In this document: positions 8,597-18,491 of the stretch, in pieces
Position numbering within the stretch: position 1 is the first letter of the stretch
Layout of the letters: the number at the start of each line of letters is the position of its first letter
Assembly: GCA_963701205.1 (NCBI GenBank)
Contig: OY969575.1
Coordinates: forward strand, 868,001 to 932,000
Reading direction: 5' to 3'
Length of the DNA stretch: 64,000 nucleotides
From: JALZKA01 sp963701205
Lineage (GTDB): Bacteria; Actinomycetota; Thermoleophilia; Solirubrobacterales; 70-9
Notes under the pieces: model-generated
Seen by the model: the letters and a program-made list of their open reading frames with translations, nothing else
Databases searched by the model: none
What the model was told of the DNA's origin: nothing
Program-made: the position numbers and the translations under genes

Positions 8597-9535
8597 ATGG
8601 CCGACCCTTCCGAGCAGATTCCAAGGATCAGTGGCATCCGGACGTTCGCCCGTCGCGAACACACGCGCGAGCTGTCCGGGGTTGATGTGGCGGTCGCCGG
8701 GGTGCCATTCGATACCGGTGCCAGCTTCCGAACCGGCGCCCGCTTCGGACCCGAAGGCATCCGCTCGGCTTCAACTCTGCTGCGCGAGTACGACCCTGCA
8801 CTCGGCGTCGCAACGCTTGAGCAACTCAACGTCATCGATTGGGGCGACGTCGCGATCACGCCAGGCAACAGCGAGCGCGCCGTGGGGGAGATCGCGCAGC
8901 AGCTCGAGCCAATCAGCGCGGCGGGCGTGGTGCCGCTCGTCTTGGGCGGCGACCACACTGTCGCGCTCGCTGAGCTCCGAGCGCTGGCTGCCCACGCCGG
9001 ACCGCTTGGGCTCGTTCTCCTCGATGCGCACGCCGACACCTGGGATTCCTACCGGGGCGAGCGGTACTTCCACGGGACGCCGTTTCGGCGCGCGGTGGAA
9101 GAGCGCCTGATCGATCCGTCGCGCTCCTTACTCGCCGGGATGCGGGGCTCGCTCTACTCGGAGGCTGACCTCGCCAATGCACGCGATCTCGGGTTTGAGT
9201 TGATCGGGTGGGATGAACTCCGCATGCTCGAACCAGCGGCCTACGGCAAACGCGTCCGCGATCGGCTTGCGGGCGGCAAGGCCTTCGTCAGCTTTGACAT
9301 TGACTTCGTCGATCCAGCGTTCGCGCCGGCGACCGGGACTCCCGAGGTCGGTGGGCCGACTTCGGGGATGGCGCTGGATCTGCTTCGCGCGCTCAAGGGG
9401 ATCACGATCGCGGGCGCCGACGTAGTCGAGGTGGCCCCGCCATACGACGGGCCCGGGCAGATCACCGCGCTTTGCGCGGCGAACATCGCCTACACGTTGC
9501 TCGGGTTGATCGCGCTCGGGTCCGAATCGATGTAA
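8597..9535 (+). CDS. speB: Agmatinase / ureohydrolase family enzyme
   Basis: The 312-residue protein carries all ureohydrolase (PF00491) metal motifs: GGDHT at 117-121, DAHADTWD at 143-150 and SFDIDFVDP at 232-240 followed by PATGTPEVGG. These bind the two Mn2+ ions. It would hydrolyse agmatine to putrescine and urea in the cytoplasm. The ATG follows directly after the decarboxylase stop (TAAATG), so the two are almost certainly cotranscribed and together give arginine to agmatine to putrescine. A guanidinobutyrase or another guanidino hydrolase is the main alternative. Confidence 0.85.
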   Translation: MADPSEQIPRISGIRTFARREHTRELSGVDVAVAGVPFDTGASFRTGARFGPEGIRSASTLLREYDPALGVATLEQLNVIDWGDVAITPGNSERAVGEIAQQLEPISAAGVVPLVLGGDHTVALAELRALAAHAGPLGLVLLDAHADTWDSYRGERYFHGTPFRRAVEERLIDPSRSLLAGMRGSLYSEADLANARDLGFELIGWDELRMLEPAAYGKRVRDRLAGGKAFVSFDIDFVDPAFAPATGTPEVGGPTSGMALDLLRALKGITIAGADVVEVAPPYDGPGQITALCAANIAYTLLGLIALGSESM

Positions 9536-9591
9536 CGCACGCGGGCCTGAAGCGACGAACATCCCGAACCAGCGATGCGGAGGAGATTCAA

Positions 9592-10344
9592 GTGGGCGAC
9601 ATCCTGACCAACCAGCAGATCGAGCAGTGCGAGGCGAGCACCACCGATTACTCGGATCTGAGTGCCTTCTTCATCAACTGCACGCTTAAGCGGAGCCCCG
9701 AGAAATCGCACACCCAGGGCCTGATGGATATCTCGATGGAGATCATGCGCCGCAACGGGGTCGCCGTCGACGGAATCCGTGCGATCGACCACCAGATCGC
9801 AACCGGCGTCTGGCCCGATATGACCGAGCACGGTTGGCAGGCTGATGATTGGCCCGGGATCTTCGACCAGGTGATGGCCGCCGACATCCTCGTCCTTGGC
9901 ACCGCGATCTGGCTTGGCGAGAAGTCGTCCATCTGCACGCAGATCATCGAGCGCCTCTACGGCAATTCCCACCTGCTCAACGACGCGGGCCAGTACGCCT
10001 ACTACGGGCGCACGGGCGGCTGCCTGGTTACCGGCAACGAGGACGGGGTCAAGCACTGCGCGCTGGAGATTCTCTACTCGCTGCAACACCTGGGGTATGT
10101 GATCCCGCCCCAGGCCGATGCCGGCTGGATCGGCGAGGCGGGGCCGGGCCCGTCATACCTGGATGAAGGCTCCGGCGGACCCGAGAACGACTTCACCAAC
10201 CGCAACACAACGTTCATGACCTGGAACCTGTTGCACATGGCCCGCATGCTGAAGGACGCCGGCGGGATCCCCGCCCACGGCAATCAGCGCTCCAAGTGGG
10301 ACGCGGGCTGCCGCACCGACTTCCCGAACCCCGAACACCGCTAA
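9592..10344 (+). CDS. Flavodoxin-fold NAD(P)H-dependent oxidoreductase
   Basis: The 250-residue protein resembles the FMN_red/flavodoxin-like group: FFINCTLKRSPEKSHTQGL matches the phosphate-binding 'sxrkxSxt' start, and a middle segment reads ILVLGTAIWLGEKSS. A YYGRTGGCLVTGNEDG stretch replaces the common GG region near the flavin ring. The GTG at 9592 is chosen because GGAGGAG lies about 6 nt upstream, and longer in-frame extensions run back into the agmatinase gene. It probably reduces quinones, azo or nitro compounds; the substrate is unknown. Confidence 0.75.
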   Translation: MGDILTNQQIEQCEASTTDYSDLSAFFINCTLKRSPEKSHTQGLMDISMEIMRRNGVAVDGIRAIDHQIATGVWPDMTEHGWQADDWPGIFDQVMAADILVLGTAIWLGEKSSICTQIIERLYGNSHLLNDAGQYAYYGRTGGCLVTGNEDGVKHCALEILYSLQHLGYVIPPQADAGWIGEAGPGPSYLDEGSGGPENDFTNRNTTFMTWNLLHMARMLKDAGGIPAHGNQRSKWDAGCRTDFPNPEHR

Positions 10345-10414
10345 CCAACCTCCGCCGAGTGCGGGGTAATGAGGGCAATGGCCGCACAACTCCGCACTCG
10401 GTGATGGGGGCCGC

Positions 10415-10420
10415 TACGCT
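10415..10420 (+). promoter_or_regulatory. -10 box TACGCT, leaderless start
   Basis: TACGCT lies 7 nt before the ATG at 10428, with no Shine-Dalgarno sequence between them. This fits leaderless transcription of the enolase-superfamily gene and argues against a longer upstream start. Confidence 0.55.
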
Positions 10421-10427
10421 CGAATCG

Positions 10428-11492
10428 ATGAGCGACTGGGCCAAGCTGCGTGACCTTCCGATCCACGTCAGCGGGTACGAATTCGAGGCCAACGATCTCG
10501 AGTACGAATCCGGATGGACCCGGGGCTCGACGCTGGTCAAGATTCAGGGCGACGGGTTTGAGGGAGTTGGCGAGGACGTCGTCTACGAGACCCTGGACCA
10601 CATCGCGAACCGCGACCTCGGACCGCGGTTTGACTTGGCGGGCACCGACACCCTGGGCGAGCTGTGCGAGCGGCTCGGCGAGCTTGACCTATTCGAGGGA
10701 TCGCCGGCCGAGCGCGAGGCTTCGGTGCCCTATCGGCGCTGGGCATACGAGTCCGCTGCACTCGACCTGGCGTTGCAGCAAAACGGCCTACCGCTACACG
10801 ATGCCCTGGGGCTCGATCCGAAGCCGCTCCGGTTTGCCTGCTCGACCCGCCTGACCGACAGTGAAGATGGGGAGCGCGCATCGACGGAGGCCGTCACCAA
10901 GCGCCTTGAGCGCTACCCGGGGCTCGAGTTCAAGCTCGATCCTGAAAACAACTGGGACGCGGAGCTGATCGCTGAACTGGCCGGCATGGTCAAGGTCGCG
11001 GTGCTCGACCTGAAGGGCTTCTACAAGGGCACGATCGTCGATGTCGAAACGGATCCCGAGCTCTACCGTGCGGTCGCCGAGACTTTCCCCGATGCCTACC
11101 TCGAGGACCCAGATTTAAACGACGAGACCCGCGAGACGCTGGCGGAGCACACCGGCAGGATCACCTATGACGCTCCGCTTCACTCCGTGGCTGACATCGT
11201 CGAACTCGCGCCCGAGCGGGCGATCAACTCGAAACCCTCGCGCTGGGGCTCGCTGGAGGAGCTGTTTGCGGTCTACGAGCACTGCTCGAAAAACGGGCTG
11301 GCGATTTACGGCGGAGGGCAGGCTGAGATCGGTGTCGGCCGCGGGCACATTCAGTACCTGGCGTCGCTCTATCACCCAGATTCGCCGAACGACACGGCGC
11401 CGTCCGGATTCAACGATCCGGCGGTTCCGCCCGGTCTGCCGACCTCGCCGATGGATCCGGTGCCGGCGCCAACCGGCTTTCGCTGGGGCTAG
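10428..11492 (+). CDS. Enolase-superfamily (mandelate racemase/muconate lactonizing-like) enzyme
   Basis: The 354-residue protein has a capping domain followed by a TIM-barrel half with superfamily-style acidic ligands: VLDLKGFYKG, AYLEDPDLND and ITYDAPLHS. A lysine in INSKPSRWG could act as the catalytic base, and the end carries the characteristic YGGGQAEIGVGRGHIQ. These suggest a Mg2+-dependent enzyme that abstracts a proton alpha to a carboxylate (dipeptide epimerase, o-succinylbenzoate synthase or acid-sugar dehydratase-like). The usual KxK at the end of the second strand is FKLD here, so assignment to a subgroup is not possible. It stands alone with its own -10 box. Confidence 0.7.
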   Translation: MSDWAKLRDLPIHVSGYEFEANDLEYESGWTRGSTLVKIQGDGFEGVGEDVVYETLDHIANRDLGPRFDLAGTDTLGELCERLGELDLFEGSPAEREASVPYRRWAYESAALDLALQQNGLPLHDALGLDPKPLRFACSTRLTDSEDGERASTEAVTKRLERYPGLEFKLDPENNWDAELIAELAGMVKVAVLDLKGFYKGTIVDVETDPELYRAVAETFPDAYLEDPDLNDETRETLAEHTGRITYDAPLHSVADIVELAPERAINSKPSRWGSLEELFAVYEHCSKNGLAIYGGGQAEIGVGRGHIQYLASLYHPDSPNDTAPSGFNDPAVPPGLPTSPMDPVPAPTGFRWG

Positions 11493-11896
11493 GACTCAAG
11501 CTCGGCCAGGGCCTGCTTCCAATCCCTGGCCCGACGACGCCCGGAAATCAAGCTGAAGGCTGGGTGCCTCGCCCTGCCCGTCGGGTGCTCATAGGAGAGG
11601 ACCCATTTTTGGGCGGGAGTCCGGACGATCATGATGCCGCCGCCGCCCGTGATCGGCCAGGTGACCGCGCAATCGGCCAGTTCGCACTCGAACACGACAA
11701 CCTCCTGCCCAGCCTGCACGCGCTGGCCGACCCCGTCCAGCCCGGGCATGGACTCAAGCCAATCGAGCGGGGCATCGGTCGCAGATCCGGTGATCGTAAA
11801 GGTGATTCGCGTGTCGGAAAGCGAAAGCGATCCCGGAACCGGCAGCGGGTTCACGCGACTCTTCAGCAACCAAGCGTGGTCTTCGCGGACCTTCAA
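11489..11896 (-). CDS. Hypothetical protein
   Basis: This 135-residue protein is mostly beta-strand in character (e.g. TRITFTITGSATDAPLDWL, WPITGGGGIMIV) and ends in a basic helix (SGRRRARDWKQALAEL). No signal peptide or known motif is seen. The start is uncertain: the first possible initiator is a TTG. The peptide upstream of it also looks coding, but no ATG or GTG occurs before the in-frame TAG. Its stop overlaps that of the convergent enolase-superfamily gene by 4 bp. Function unknown. Confidence 0.5.
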   Translation of the reverse strand: MKVREDHAWLLKSRVNPLPVPGSLSLSDTRITFTITGSATDAPLDWLESMPGLDGVGQRVQAGQEVVVFECELADCAVTWPITGGGGIMIVRTPAQKWVLSYEHPTGRARHPAFSLISGRRRARDWKQALAELES

Positions 11897-11996
11897 GAAA
11901 AACTCGTTTCGCGCCGAATGCAGGGCCCCCGCGCAACCAGTCTCGCACAGGTCCTACTGAAGGCCGGATTCGGGCAGCCGAACTCGCGCTTCTCGG

Positions 11997-12002
11997 TACT
12001 CT
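11997..12002 (+). promoter_or_regulatory. -10 box TACTCT, leaderless start of ferritin gene
   Basis: TACTCT ends 7 nt before the ATG at 12010. No ribosome-binding site lies between, which fits a leaderless ferritin mRNA. Confidence 0.55.
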
Positions 12003-12009
12003 GACTGCG

Positions 12010-12546
12010 ATGAGCGATAAGCCTTTCAACGAAGCCCTAAACGAACACATCCCGAACGAGTTCGCGGCCAGCCAGGCCTACTTGGCCGCCGCGATCTACT
12101 TCGACGGCATGACGATGCCGCGCATGGCGGGGTTCTTTTATCGCCAAGCGGTCGAGGAGCGAAACCACGCGATGATGATCGTCCAGTACCTGATGGACAT
12201 CGGCTCGACGCCGACCATCCCCGGCATCGAGGCGCCGCAGACCGAGTTCACAAACATCGTCGAACCCGTGAAGATGGCGCTGGCACAAGAGCGCACGGTG
12301 ACCGGGCAGTTCAACGAGCTGACCGCCCTTGCCCGCAGCGCCAACGACTTCCAGGGCGAGCAGTTCCTGCAGTGGTTCCTGAAGGAACAGGTCGAGGAAG
12401 TCGCGCTCATGGGTGATCTCTTGACCGTCTGCGAGCGCGCCGCCGATCAACCGCGAGAGATCGAAGAGTTCCTCGCCCGGGAGGGGCTCGGCGAAGAAGG
12501 CGGCGGGGATCCGACCGCGCCGAAGGCGGCCGGCGGCGGCCTCTAG
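12010..12546 (+). CDS. Ferritin
   Basis: The 178-residue four-helix protein has the bacterial ferritin ferroxidase-centre residues in place: E17 (in NEHIPNEFAASQAY), E50 and H53 (EERNH), E94 (AQERTV) and Q127 (LKEQVEE). It should oxidise Fe2+ and store ferric iron in a 24-subunit cytoplasmic shell. The C-terminal tail is a Gly/Ala-rich extension (EEGGGDPTAPKAAGGG), unusual but probably harmless. Regulation by an iron sensor is plausible, but I see no clear operator around the -10 box. Confidence 0.9.
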   Translation: MSDKPFNEALNEHIPNEFAASQAYLAAAIYFDGMTMPRMAGFFYRQAVEERNHAMMIVQYLMDIGSTPTIPGIEAPQTEFTNIVEPVKMALAQERTVTGQFNELTALARSANDFQGEQFLQWFLKEQVEEVALMGDLLTVCERAADQPREIEEFLAREGLGEEGGGDPTAPKAAGGGL

Positions 12547-13041
12547 CTACTGGCCCCGGTGATCTGCCCTGAACCGGGCAAGCTGCGCGGCCGCATTCGA
12601 CTGGACCTTCGCCCGCAGCATCGGCGTCCACCCCAGCAGGGCCCCCGGCAGGCCAAGTGCCTGGCGCGACCAGGTCCAAAACGAGAACTCGTCACGCTGC
12701 TCCGCGATCAACCCAACGGCGTCGAACCTGAAGTTCGAGCGCACCCTGTTGATCACCTGACGCCCGGTATCGCCGAACGTGTAGTTCGCGACCCACGTCG
12801 CTGACCCCTCGCTGTCGCCGGCCTCCGACTCGACGAGCTCGCACCGCAGGTCCGTGGCCCGCGCCGTCAGCATCCTCCACATATCGCCGGGCTGGGCTCC
12901 GCGCAGGTCCGGAAAAGCGGGATCTGAAAACGTCGCGCTGTCGGCGTAGCACGCGGCCATTGCGTCGCCGTCGTGGCGATCAAGGCCAGCGTAGAGCCGG
13001 TTGATCGTGTCCTGGTTGCGCTCGTGCGCGATCCCCGTCAT
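12547..13041 (-). CDS. SnoaL/NTF2-like fold protein
   Basis: This 164-residue protein has the start of the SnoaL-like cone-shaped fold (INRLYAGLDRHDGDAMAACY, then the DSATFSDPAFPDLRG strand-turn) and ends in helices. The fold serves as a small-molecule pocket in isomerases, cyclases and ligand-binding proteins, so no reaction is assigned. The gene's stop codon directly abuts the end of the ferritin gene (convergent, no gap). The promoter box TAGGCT lies 8 nt upstream of the ATG, giving a leaderless arrangement. Confidence 0.65.
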   Translation of the reverse strand: MTGIAHERNQDTINRLYAGLDRHDGDAMAACYADSATFSDPAFPDLRGAQPGDMWRMLTARATDLRCELVESEAGDSEGSATWVANYTFGDTGRQVINRVRSNFRFDAVGLIAEQRDEFSFWTWSRQALGLPGALLGWTPMLRAKVQSNAAAQLARFRADHRGQ

Positions 13042-13049
13042 CGCGGTCG

Positions 13050-13055
13050 AGCCTA
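13050..13055 (-). promoter_or_regulatory. -10 box TAGGCT, leaderless start (minus strand)
   Basis: Reading the minus strand, TAGGCT is followed by 8 nt and then the ATG of the SnoaL-like gene at 13041. It lies back to back with the tRNA-Asp promoter. Confidence 0.5.
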
Positions 13056-13074
13056 TCGACCGACAGGCGATCCG

Positions 13075-13080
13075 TACAAT
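13075..13080 (+). promoter_or_regulatory. -10 box TACAAT of tRNA-Asp
   Basis: TACAAT is a near-perfect -10 hexamer ending 10 nt before the first base of tRNA-Asp, consistent with a start point a few bases ahead of the mature 5' end. A -35 element is not obvious. Confidence 0.55.
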
Positions 13081-13090
13081 CCGGCGCGCC

Positions 13091-14966
<1,876 letters not shown>

Positions 14967-15096
14967 TCTCCTTCCTGACCAGGCATGCGGGGCATCCAAG
15001 TCGCCATCCGTGACTAAAACAAGCGTACACGTGATGTGCTCCCTCGGCTCTGAGCCGATTCCGGGCACTTGCCTCCGATTGTCGGAGCGCCCGGTC

Positions 15097-15102
15097 TAGC
15101 CT
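15097..15102 (+). promoter_or_regulatory. -10 box TAGCCT, leaderless start
   Basis: TAGCCT ends 6 nt before the ATG at 15109 of the alpha/beta hydrolase gene, with no ribosome-binding site. Confidence 0.55.
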
Positions 15103-15108
15103 TGGCTG

Positions 15109-15882
15109 ATGGATCTCCACCACGTACGCTGCGGAAGCGGCCCGCCGCTGGTCCTGATCCACGGCCTGGGAGGCAGCCACGTCAACTGGGAGCCCGTGAT
15201 CGATTTGCTGGCGGTCACGCGCGATGTGATCGCGGTCGATATGCCCGGCTTCGGCGCCTCGGACCGGCTGCCGGCCGGAACGCCCCACAGCGCCCGAGCG
15301 TTGGGCGTTGCGATCGGCGAGCATCTTCAGGCGCTGGGATTAGAGCGACCGCATCTGGCCGGGAACTCACTCGGCGCGTGGGTTGCGCTGGAGATGGCGG
15401 CCGACGGGATGGGCGCGTCGGTCTGCGGGATCTCGCCTGCGGGCCTTTGGGGAAAGGCGCTGGGTGGGCGAACCTACGATTTGCGCGGTCACGCAAAGCG
15501 ACTGCGGCCCCTGCTGCTCGCCGCAGTCAGCACAGAGCGCGGCCGCAAGCTGCTGTTGCGATCCACATTGGCCCGGCCAGAACTGTTGAGCGCGGCGGAG
15601 GCCAAGCAGTGGCTATCGGCTTGGATCGACGCCCCCGGCTACGAGGATGCAAACGAAGCGATGCGCGGCACGCCCTTCGAGCGAGCCGCGGACGTGGCGG
15701 TGCCGGTAACGATTGCCTGGGGCCGAGAGGATCGTCTTGTCAACCCACCGAAGCCGCACCGGGTGCCGCCGGGGGCCCGCTACGTAGAGATGGATGGCTG
15801 GGGCCACACGCCCACCCGCGACGATCCCGAGGGAGTCGCCAAGCTCCTGCTCCAGGCAAGCGCAGGAGCCACGCCCTCCTAG
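15109..15882 (+). CDS. Alpha/beta-fold hydrolase
   Basis: The 257-residue protein has the fold's landmarks: oxyanion region LIHGLGGSHVNW near the N-terminus, nucleophile elbow GNSLGA, acid in WGREDRLV and histidine in GWGHTPTRD. All three catalytic residues are therefore present. It is probably a soluble esterase or C-C/epoxide hydrolase; the substrate cannot be told. The gene is leaderless with TAGCCT as -10, and the metallo-beta-lactamase-fold gene follows 83 bp later. Confidence 0.8.
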   Translation: MDLHHVRCGSGPPLVLIHGLGGSHVNWEPVIDLLAVTRDVIAVDMPGFGASDRLPAGTPHSARALGVAIGEHLQALGLERPHLAGNSLGAWVALEMAADGMGASVCGISPAGLWGKALGGRTYDLRGHAKRLRPLLLAAVSTERGRKLLLRSTLARPELLSAAEAKQWLSAWIDAPGYEDANEAMRGTPFERAADVAVPVTIAWGREDRLVNPPKPHRVPPGARYVEMDGWGHTPTRDDPEGVAKLLLQASAGATPS

Positions 15883-15965
15883 CCGCCAGAGGAAGCTGGC
15901 GGGACAGGGACGGGCTTCGTAGGATCAGCGGCGCACCGGCCCAAGCCCATCCAAGGAGCAAGCGG

Positions 15966-16730
15966 TTGATCCTCCAGCGAACCGAATCCGGCGATTTCCT
16001 GAGCAACGCGTACCTCGTGGTCGATCAGCCCGGTGGCCATGGCGTGTTGATCGACGGCAACGGGACCACCGATCCGCTTGCCGAGCGAGCCGAGCGGGAG
16101 GGCACAACGATCACGCACGTCCTCGTCACACACCACCATTGGGATCACGTTCTCGGCCTCGAGGAGCTTGCGCAACGCTTCGACGCGCCGATTGTTGCCC
16201 ACCCCGAGTGCGCGGAACTACTGGGCGGCAGGGTCGCCGAGACGATGAACGAGGGCGACGTGATCACTTCCGGCGACCTCGAGATCGCGCCTCTCCACAC
16301 CCCCGGACACTGCGCCGACCATTTGGCTCTGCTGATCAACGGCAGTGACTGCATCACCGCCGATGTGATCTTCAAGGGCACCGTCGGTGGCACGATGGGT
16401 CCGGGCGCCACTGGCATCAATGACCTGCGCAGCTCGATCATGGACAAGTTGATGACCCTGCCGCACGAGACCCGGATCCACCCGGGGCACCGCCAGCCGT
16501 CGACGATCGGCGCCGAGTGGGAATCGAATCCGTTCGTCAGAGCTTGGCGCGGCGAGGACGAGACCGGCGTCGAGCCAGTTTCGATCGGGCCCGCGGATGC
16601 CCCCGAGCGCAAGCCAGCGACACTGCTCGTCTGGGGACCGGACTACGACGGCGGCAACAAGGCCTGGGTTCGCTTCGACGATGGATCGGAAGCAGTCGTC
16701 GGCGGCTCGCAGGTCAAGCGCGAGGCATAG
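15966..16730 (+). CDS. Metallo-beta-lactamase-fold hydrolase
   Basis: The 254-residue protein carries THHHWDH (the HxHxDH metal motif), HTPGHCADH, an aspartate in CITADVIF and HPGH, so both zinc sites of a glyoxalase II-like enzyme are present. A C-terminal region (about 195-254) adds a small beta-rich extension with GPDYDGGNKAWVRF. The start is a TTG with AAGGAG 7 nt upstream; longer in-frame extensions would run through the hydrolase gene in another frame and are rejected. It likely hydrolyses a thioester or ester. Confidence 0.8.
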   Translation: MILQRTESGDFLSNAYLVVDQPGGHGVLIDGNGTTDPLAERAEREGTTITHVLVTHHHWDHVLGLEELAQRFDAPIVAHPECAELLGGRVAETMNEGDVITSGDLEIAPLHTPGHCADHLALLINGSDCITADVIFKGTVGGTMGPGATGINDLRSSIMDKLMTLPHETRIHPGHRQPSTIGAEWESNPFVRAWRGEDETGVEPVSIGPADAPERKPATLLVWGPDYDGGNKAWVRFDDGSEAVVGGSQVKREA

Positions 16731-16760
16731 CGCCAGCGAGGGTCGGCGCCGCGAACGTGA

Positions 16761-16834
16761 TGGGCAGTGCCGGACTCGAACCGGCGACCCCCTGCGTGTA
16801 AAGCAGGTGCTCTAGCCAACTGAGCTAACCGCCC
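16761..16834 (-). tRNA. tRNA-Val (anticodon TAC)
   Basis: On the minus strand the 74-nt sequence begins GGGCGGTTAGCTCAG, has anticodon stem CCTGC/GCAGG around TAC, a GGTTCGAGTCC T loop and discriminator A. CCA is not encoded. It decodes GTA/GTG valine codons. It lies 30 bp beyond the end of the convergent MBL-fold gene. Confidence 0.95.
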
Positions 16835-17000
16835 GCAGGCGATTATGGAGGACTAGACGAATTCCGAGTGATCCAATCGCCCCCCGCAGCCGATATTGGG
16901 TTACTTCCGCACGAGCCATGGTCCCCCAAGCTCTGGCTCTAGGAAGCTCAATACCCCCGGTTGAGGCGGCCCGGACGCCCGTCTTAACCGCGATGATGGA

Positions 17001-17022
17001 GGCTTGGCAAGGACGCCAAGCC
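17001..17022 (-). terminator. Hairpin downstream of the lgt operon
   Basis: GGCTTGGC and GCCAAGCC form a perfect 8-bp inverted repeat with a 6-nt loop, about 80 bp beyond the stop of the 17100-17564 gene. There is no T tract, so terminator function is only probable. The rest of the 265-bp gap between tRNA-Val and that gene shows nothing coding. Confidence 0.4.
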
Positions 17023-17099
17023 GCCCTCGTCGCGACTAGAGTCCACGCTTGACGGGCGCAACGATCCCGATTGACGGCTGGCTCATGCGTGCAACCTGA

Positions 17100-17564
17100 T
17101 CAGCCGGGCGCAAGTCGGCCATCGGGCAAAAGCGTTGCGTTCGCCGTCTCTGTCGCGGCGCGCTGTATCGCTGAAATATGATCGTTAGACACCCCGTCCG
17201 CGTCGGCCAACCCGATCCAGCGGCCGCCGGTGAAGACACGTACGCCAAACGCAGGTTCGAACTCCACCTTGGGTGTTGCGAAAACAACCGCGCATCGGGC
17301 GCCCGCGCTCGCGTCCGTGACGATCACTCCATCGCCGTCAGCGAACGCAATAAGGGTCTCCCCGTAGCTGTGAGCGGCGCTCGCATGGACGCCGTCGGAA
17401 AGCGCCAGCGAATCCTCGTTCCAGGCCGCCAGGCATTCTGCCGGGGGTGGCTCACCCGCATCCTCGCCGCCGAGAAGTGCCACGACTCCCGCGCCCACGA
17501 GCAGCGCCGCCGCCATGCCGGCAAACGCAACCCGGGTACGCCCGGCGGGCTCTGCCGGGCTCAC
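17100..17564 (-). CDS. Hypothetical membrane-anchored protein
   Basis: The 154-residue protein has one N-terminal hydrophobic segment (AGMAAALLVGAGVVALLGG, about residues 15-33) followed by an outside domain with two cysteines and beta-strand character. A signal anchor is more likely than a cleaved signal. Its start overlaps the lgt stop by 4 bp (GTGA), so the two genes are cotranscribed. The extracellular domain suggests an envelope role, but no family is recognised. Confidence 0.6.
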   Translation of the reverse strand: MSPAEPAGRTRVAFAGMAAALLVGAGVVALLGGEDAGEPPPAECLAAWNEDSLALSDGVHASAAHSYGETLIAFADGDGVIVTDASAGARCAVVFATPKVEFEPAFGVRVFTGGRWIGLADADGVSNDHISAIQRAATETANATLLPDGRLAPG

Positions 17565-18343
17565 GCTGCGACTCGCCCGGGCGACGATTGCTCCCCAGCC
17601 ATCAGCTCACCACGACGGGCCCGCCAGGTCAGCCAGGCGCCGCCGAAGACGACCATGCCAACGCTGATCAGCTGCGCCTGGGTCAACCCAAGCGCGGCGT
17701 CATCATTGCGCCGGATGAACTCGATCAAGAACCGCTCCAAACCGGTCGCAACCAGGTAAAGCGCGAACAGCATGCCGACTGTGAACCGCTCGCGCACCCG
17801 CCACAACCCGTAGGCAATCGAACCGACCGCCAGCGTCTCGTAGATCGGCGTTGGGTGCACCGTGACGTCGGTCGCAACCGTGCCCTCCGGATAGGCCATT
17901 GCCCAGGGTCCGTCCCAGGGCTGCCCATAGTCGCCATCGCCCGAGAGCTGGCATCCGATCCTGCCGATTGCGTAGCCCAGCGCCAGCGGAACCGCGGCGA
18001 TGTCCGCGATCGCCCAACCGCTGAAACCGCGCCACCGAGCCCAGGCGACCACGGCGATCGCGCCGCCGATCGCGCCGCCGAACCAGACCAGTCCGGAGCC
18101 CGAGAAGAGGTTCCCCAGAAGGTCGTCGGACACGTCGGACCAGTTCTGAATGAGGAAGTCGATCCTGGCCCCCACAATGCCGCCAACCAGGGCGACGAAG
18201 ATCATCTCGTAGGACCAATCCGGTGGCCTTGAAAGCTCGGAAAACCGGCGGGAAAGGATCAGGCCGGCACCAATGAACCCAAGCGCGAAACAGAGCCCAA
18301 AGGTCTGAAGCGTGAGCGGGCCGATGTCAATTTCTGGCTGCAT
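17561..18343 (-). CDS. lgt: Prolipoprotein diacylglyceryl transferase
   Basis: The 260-residue polytopic protein fits Lgt (PF01790). It has about seven hydrophobic segments, the GAIGGAIAVV region, a signature-like GRIGCQLSGDGDYG (usually GRIGNFxNGE or a Cys variant), and a conserved ERFLIEFIRRND near the end. It transfers diacylglycerol from phosphatidylglycerol to the lipobox cysteine of exported prolipoproteins, including presumably the lipoproteins encoded at 1.2-2.3 kb. The ATG lies only 7 bp from the mature 3' end of tRNA-Glu, leaving no space for a separate promoter or ribosome-binding site. Confidence 0.9.
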   Translation of the reverse strand: MQPEIDIGPLTLQTFGLCFALGFIGAGLILSRRFSELSRPPDWSYEMIFVALVGGIVGARIDFLIQNWSDVSDDLLGNLFSGSGLVWFGGAIGGAIAVVAWARWRGFSGWAIADIAAVPLALGYAIGRIGCQLSGDGDYGQPWDGPWAMAYPEGTVATDVTVHPTPIYETLAVGSIAYGLWRVRERFTVGMLFALYLVATGLERFLIEFIRRNDDAALGLTQAQLISVGMVVFGGAWLTWRARRGELMAGEQSSPGRVAA

Positions 18344-18350
18344 TCGTGGA

Positions 18351-18422
18351 TAGCCCCGGGGAGAATCGAACTCCCGTTACCGGAATGAAAATCCGGCGTC
18401 TTAACCACTAGACGACGGGGCC
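18351..18422 (-). tRNA. tRNA-Glu (anticodon TTC)
   Basis: The 72-nt minus-strand sequence starts GGCCCCGTCGTCTAGTGG and has an anticodon stem CCGGA/TCCGG around TTC, a GAGTTCGATTC T arm and discriminator A. The last acceptor pair is G1-U72 rather than G-C. CCA is not encoded. A TAGACT box lies 14 nt upstream, and lgt follows 7 bp downstream. Confidence 0.95.
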
Positions 18423-18436
18423 GCGGGCGCGTCGTC

Positions 18437-18442
18437 AGTCTA
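18437..18442 (-). promoter_or_regulatory. -10 box TAGACT of tRNA-Glu (and probably lgt)
   Basis: Read on the minus strand, TAGACT ends 14 nt before the mature 5' end of tRNA-Glu. Because lgt has no room for its own promoter, this is probably the promoter of the whole tRNA-lgt-17100 unit. Confidence 0.5.
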
Positions 18443-18472
18443 GGGGAGGAGGCGCGTACGGACTCCGGCATC

Positions 18473-18491
18473 GAGGGCGCCCGAAGCCCTC
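18473..18491 (-). terminator. Hairpin at the argF stop codon
   Basis: GAGGGC and GCCCTC form a 6-bp stem with a 7-nt loop that begins at the argF TGA. It is GC-rich with no T tract, so it is a weak call, but it sits exactly between argF and the tRNA-Glu promoter. Confidence 0.35.

Noticed and set aside
15069..15965. Upstream extension of the MBL-fold frame through the alpha/beta hydrolase gene
   Set aside because: The extension is an out-of-frame reading of the hydrolase; the TTG at 15966 has a good ribosome-binding site.
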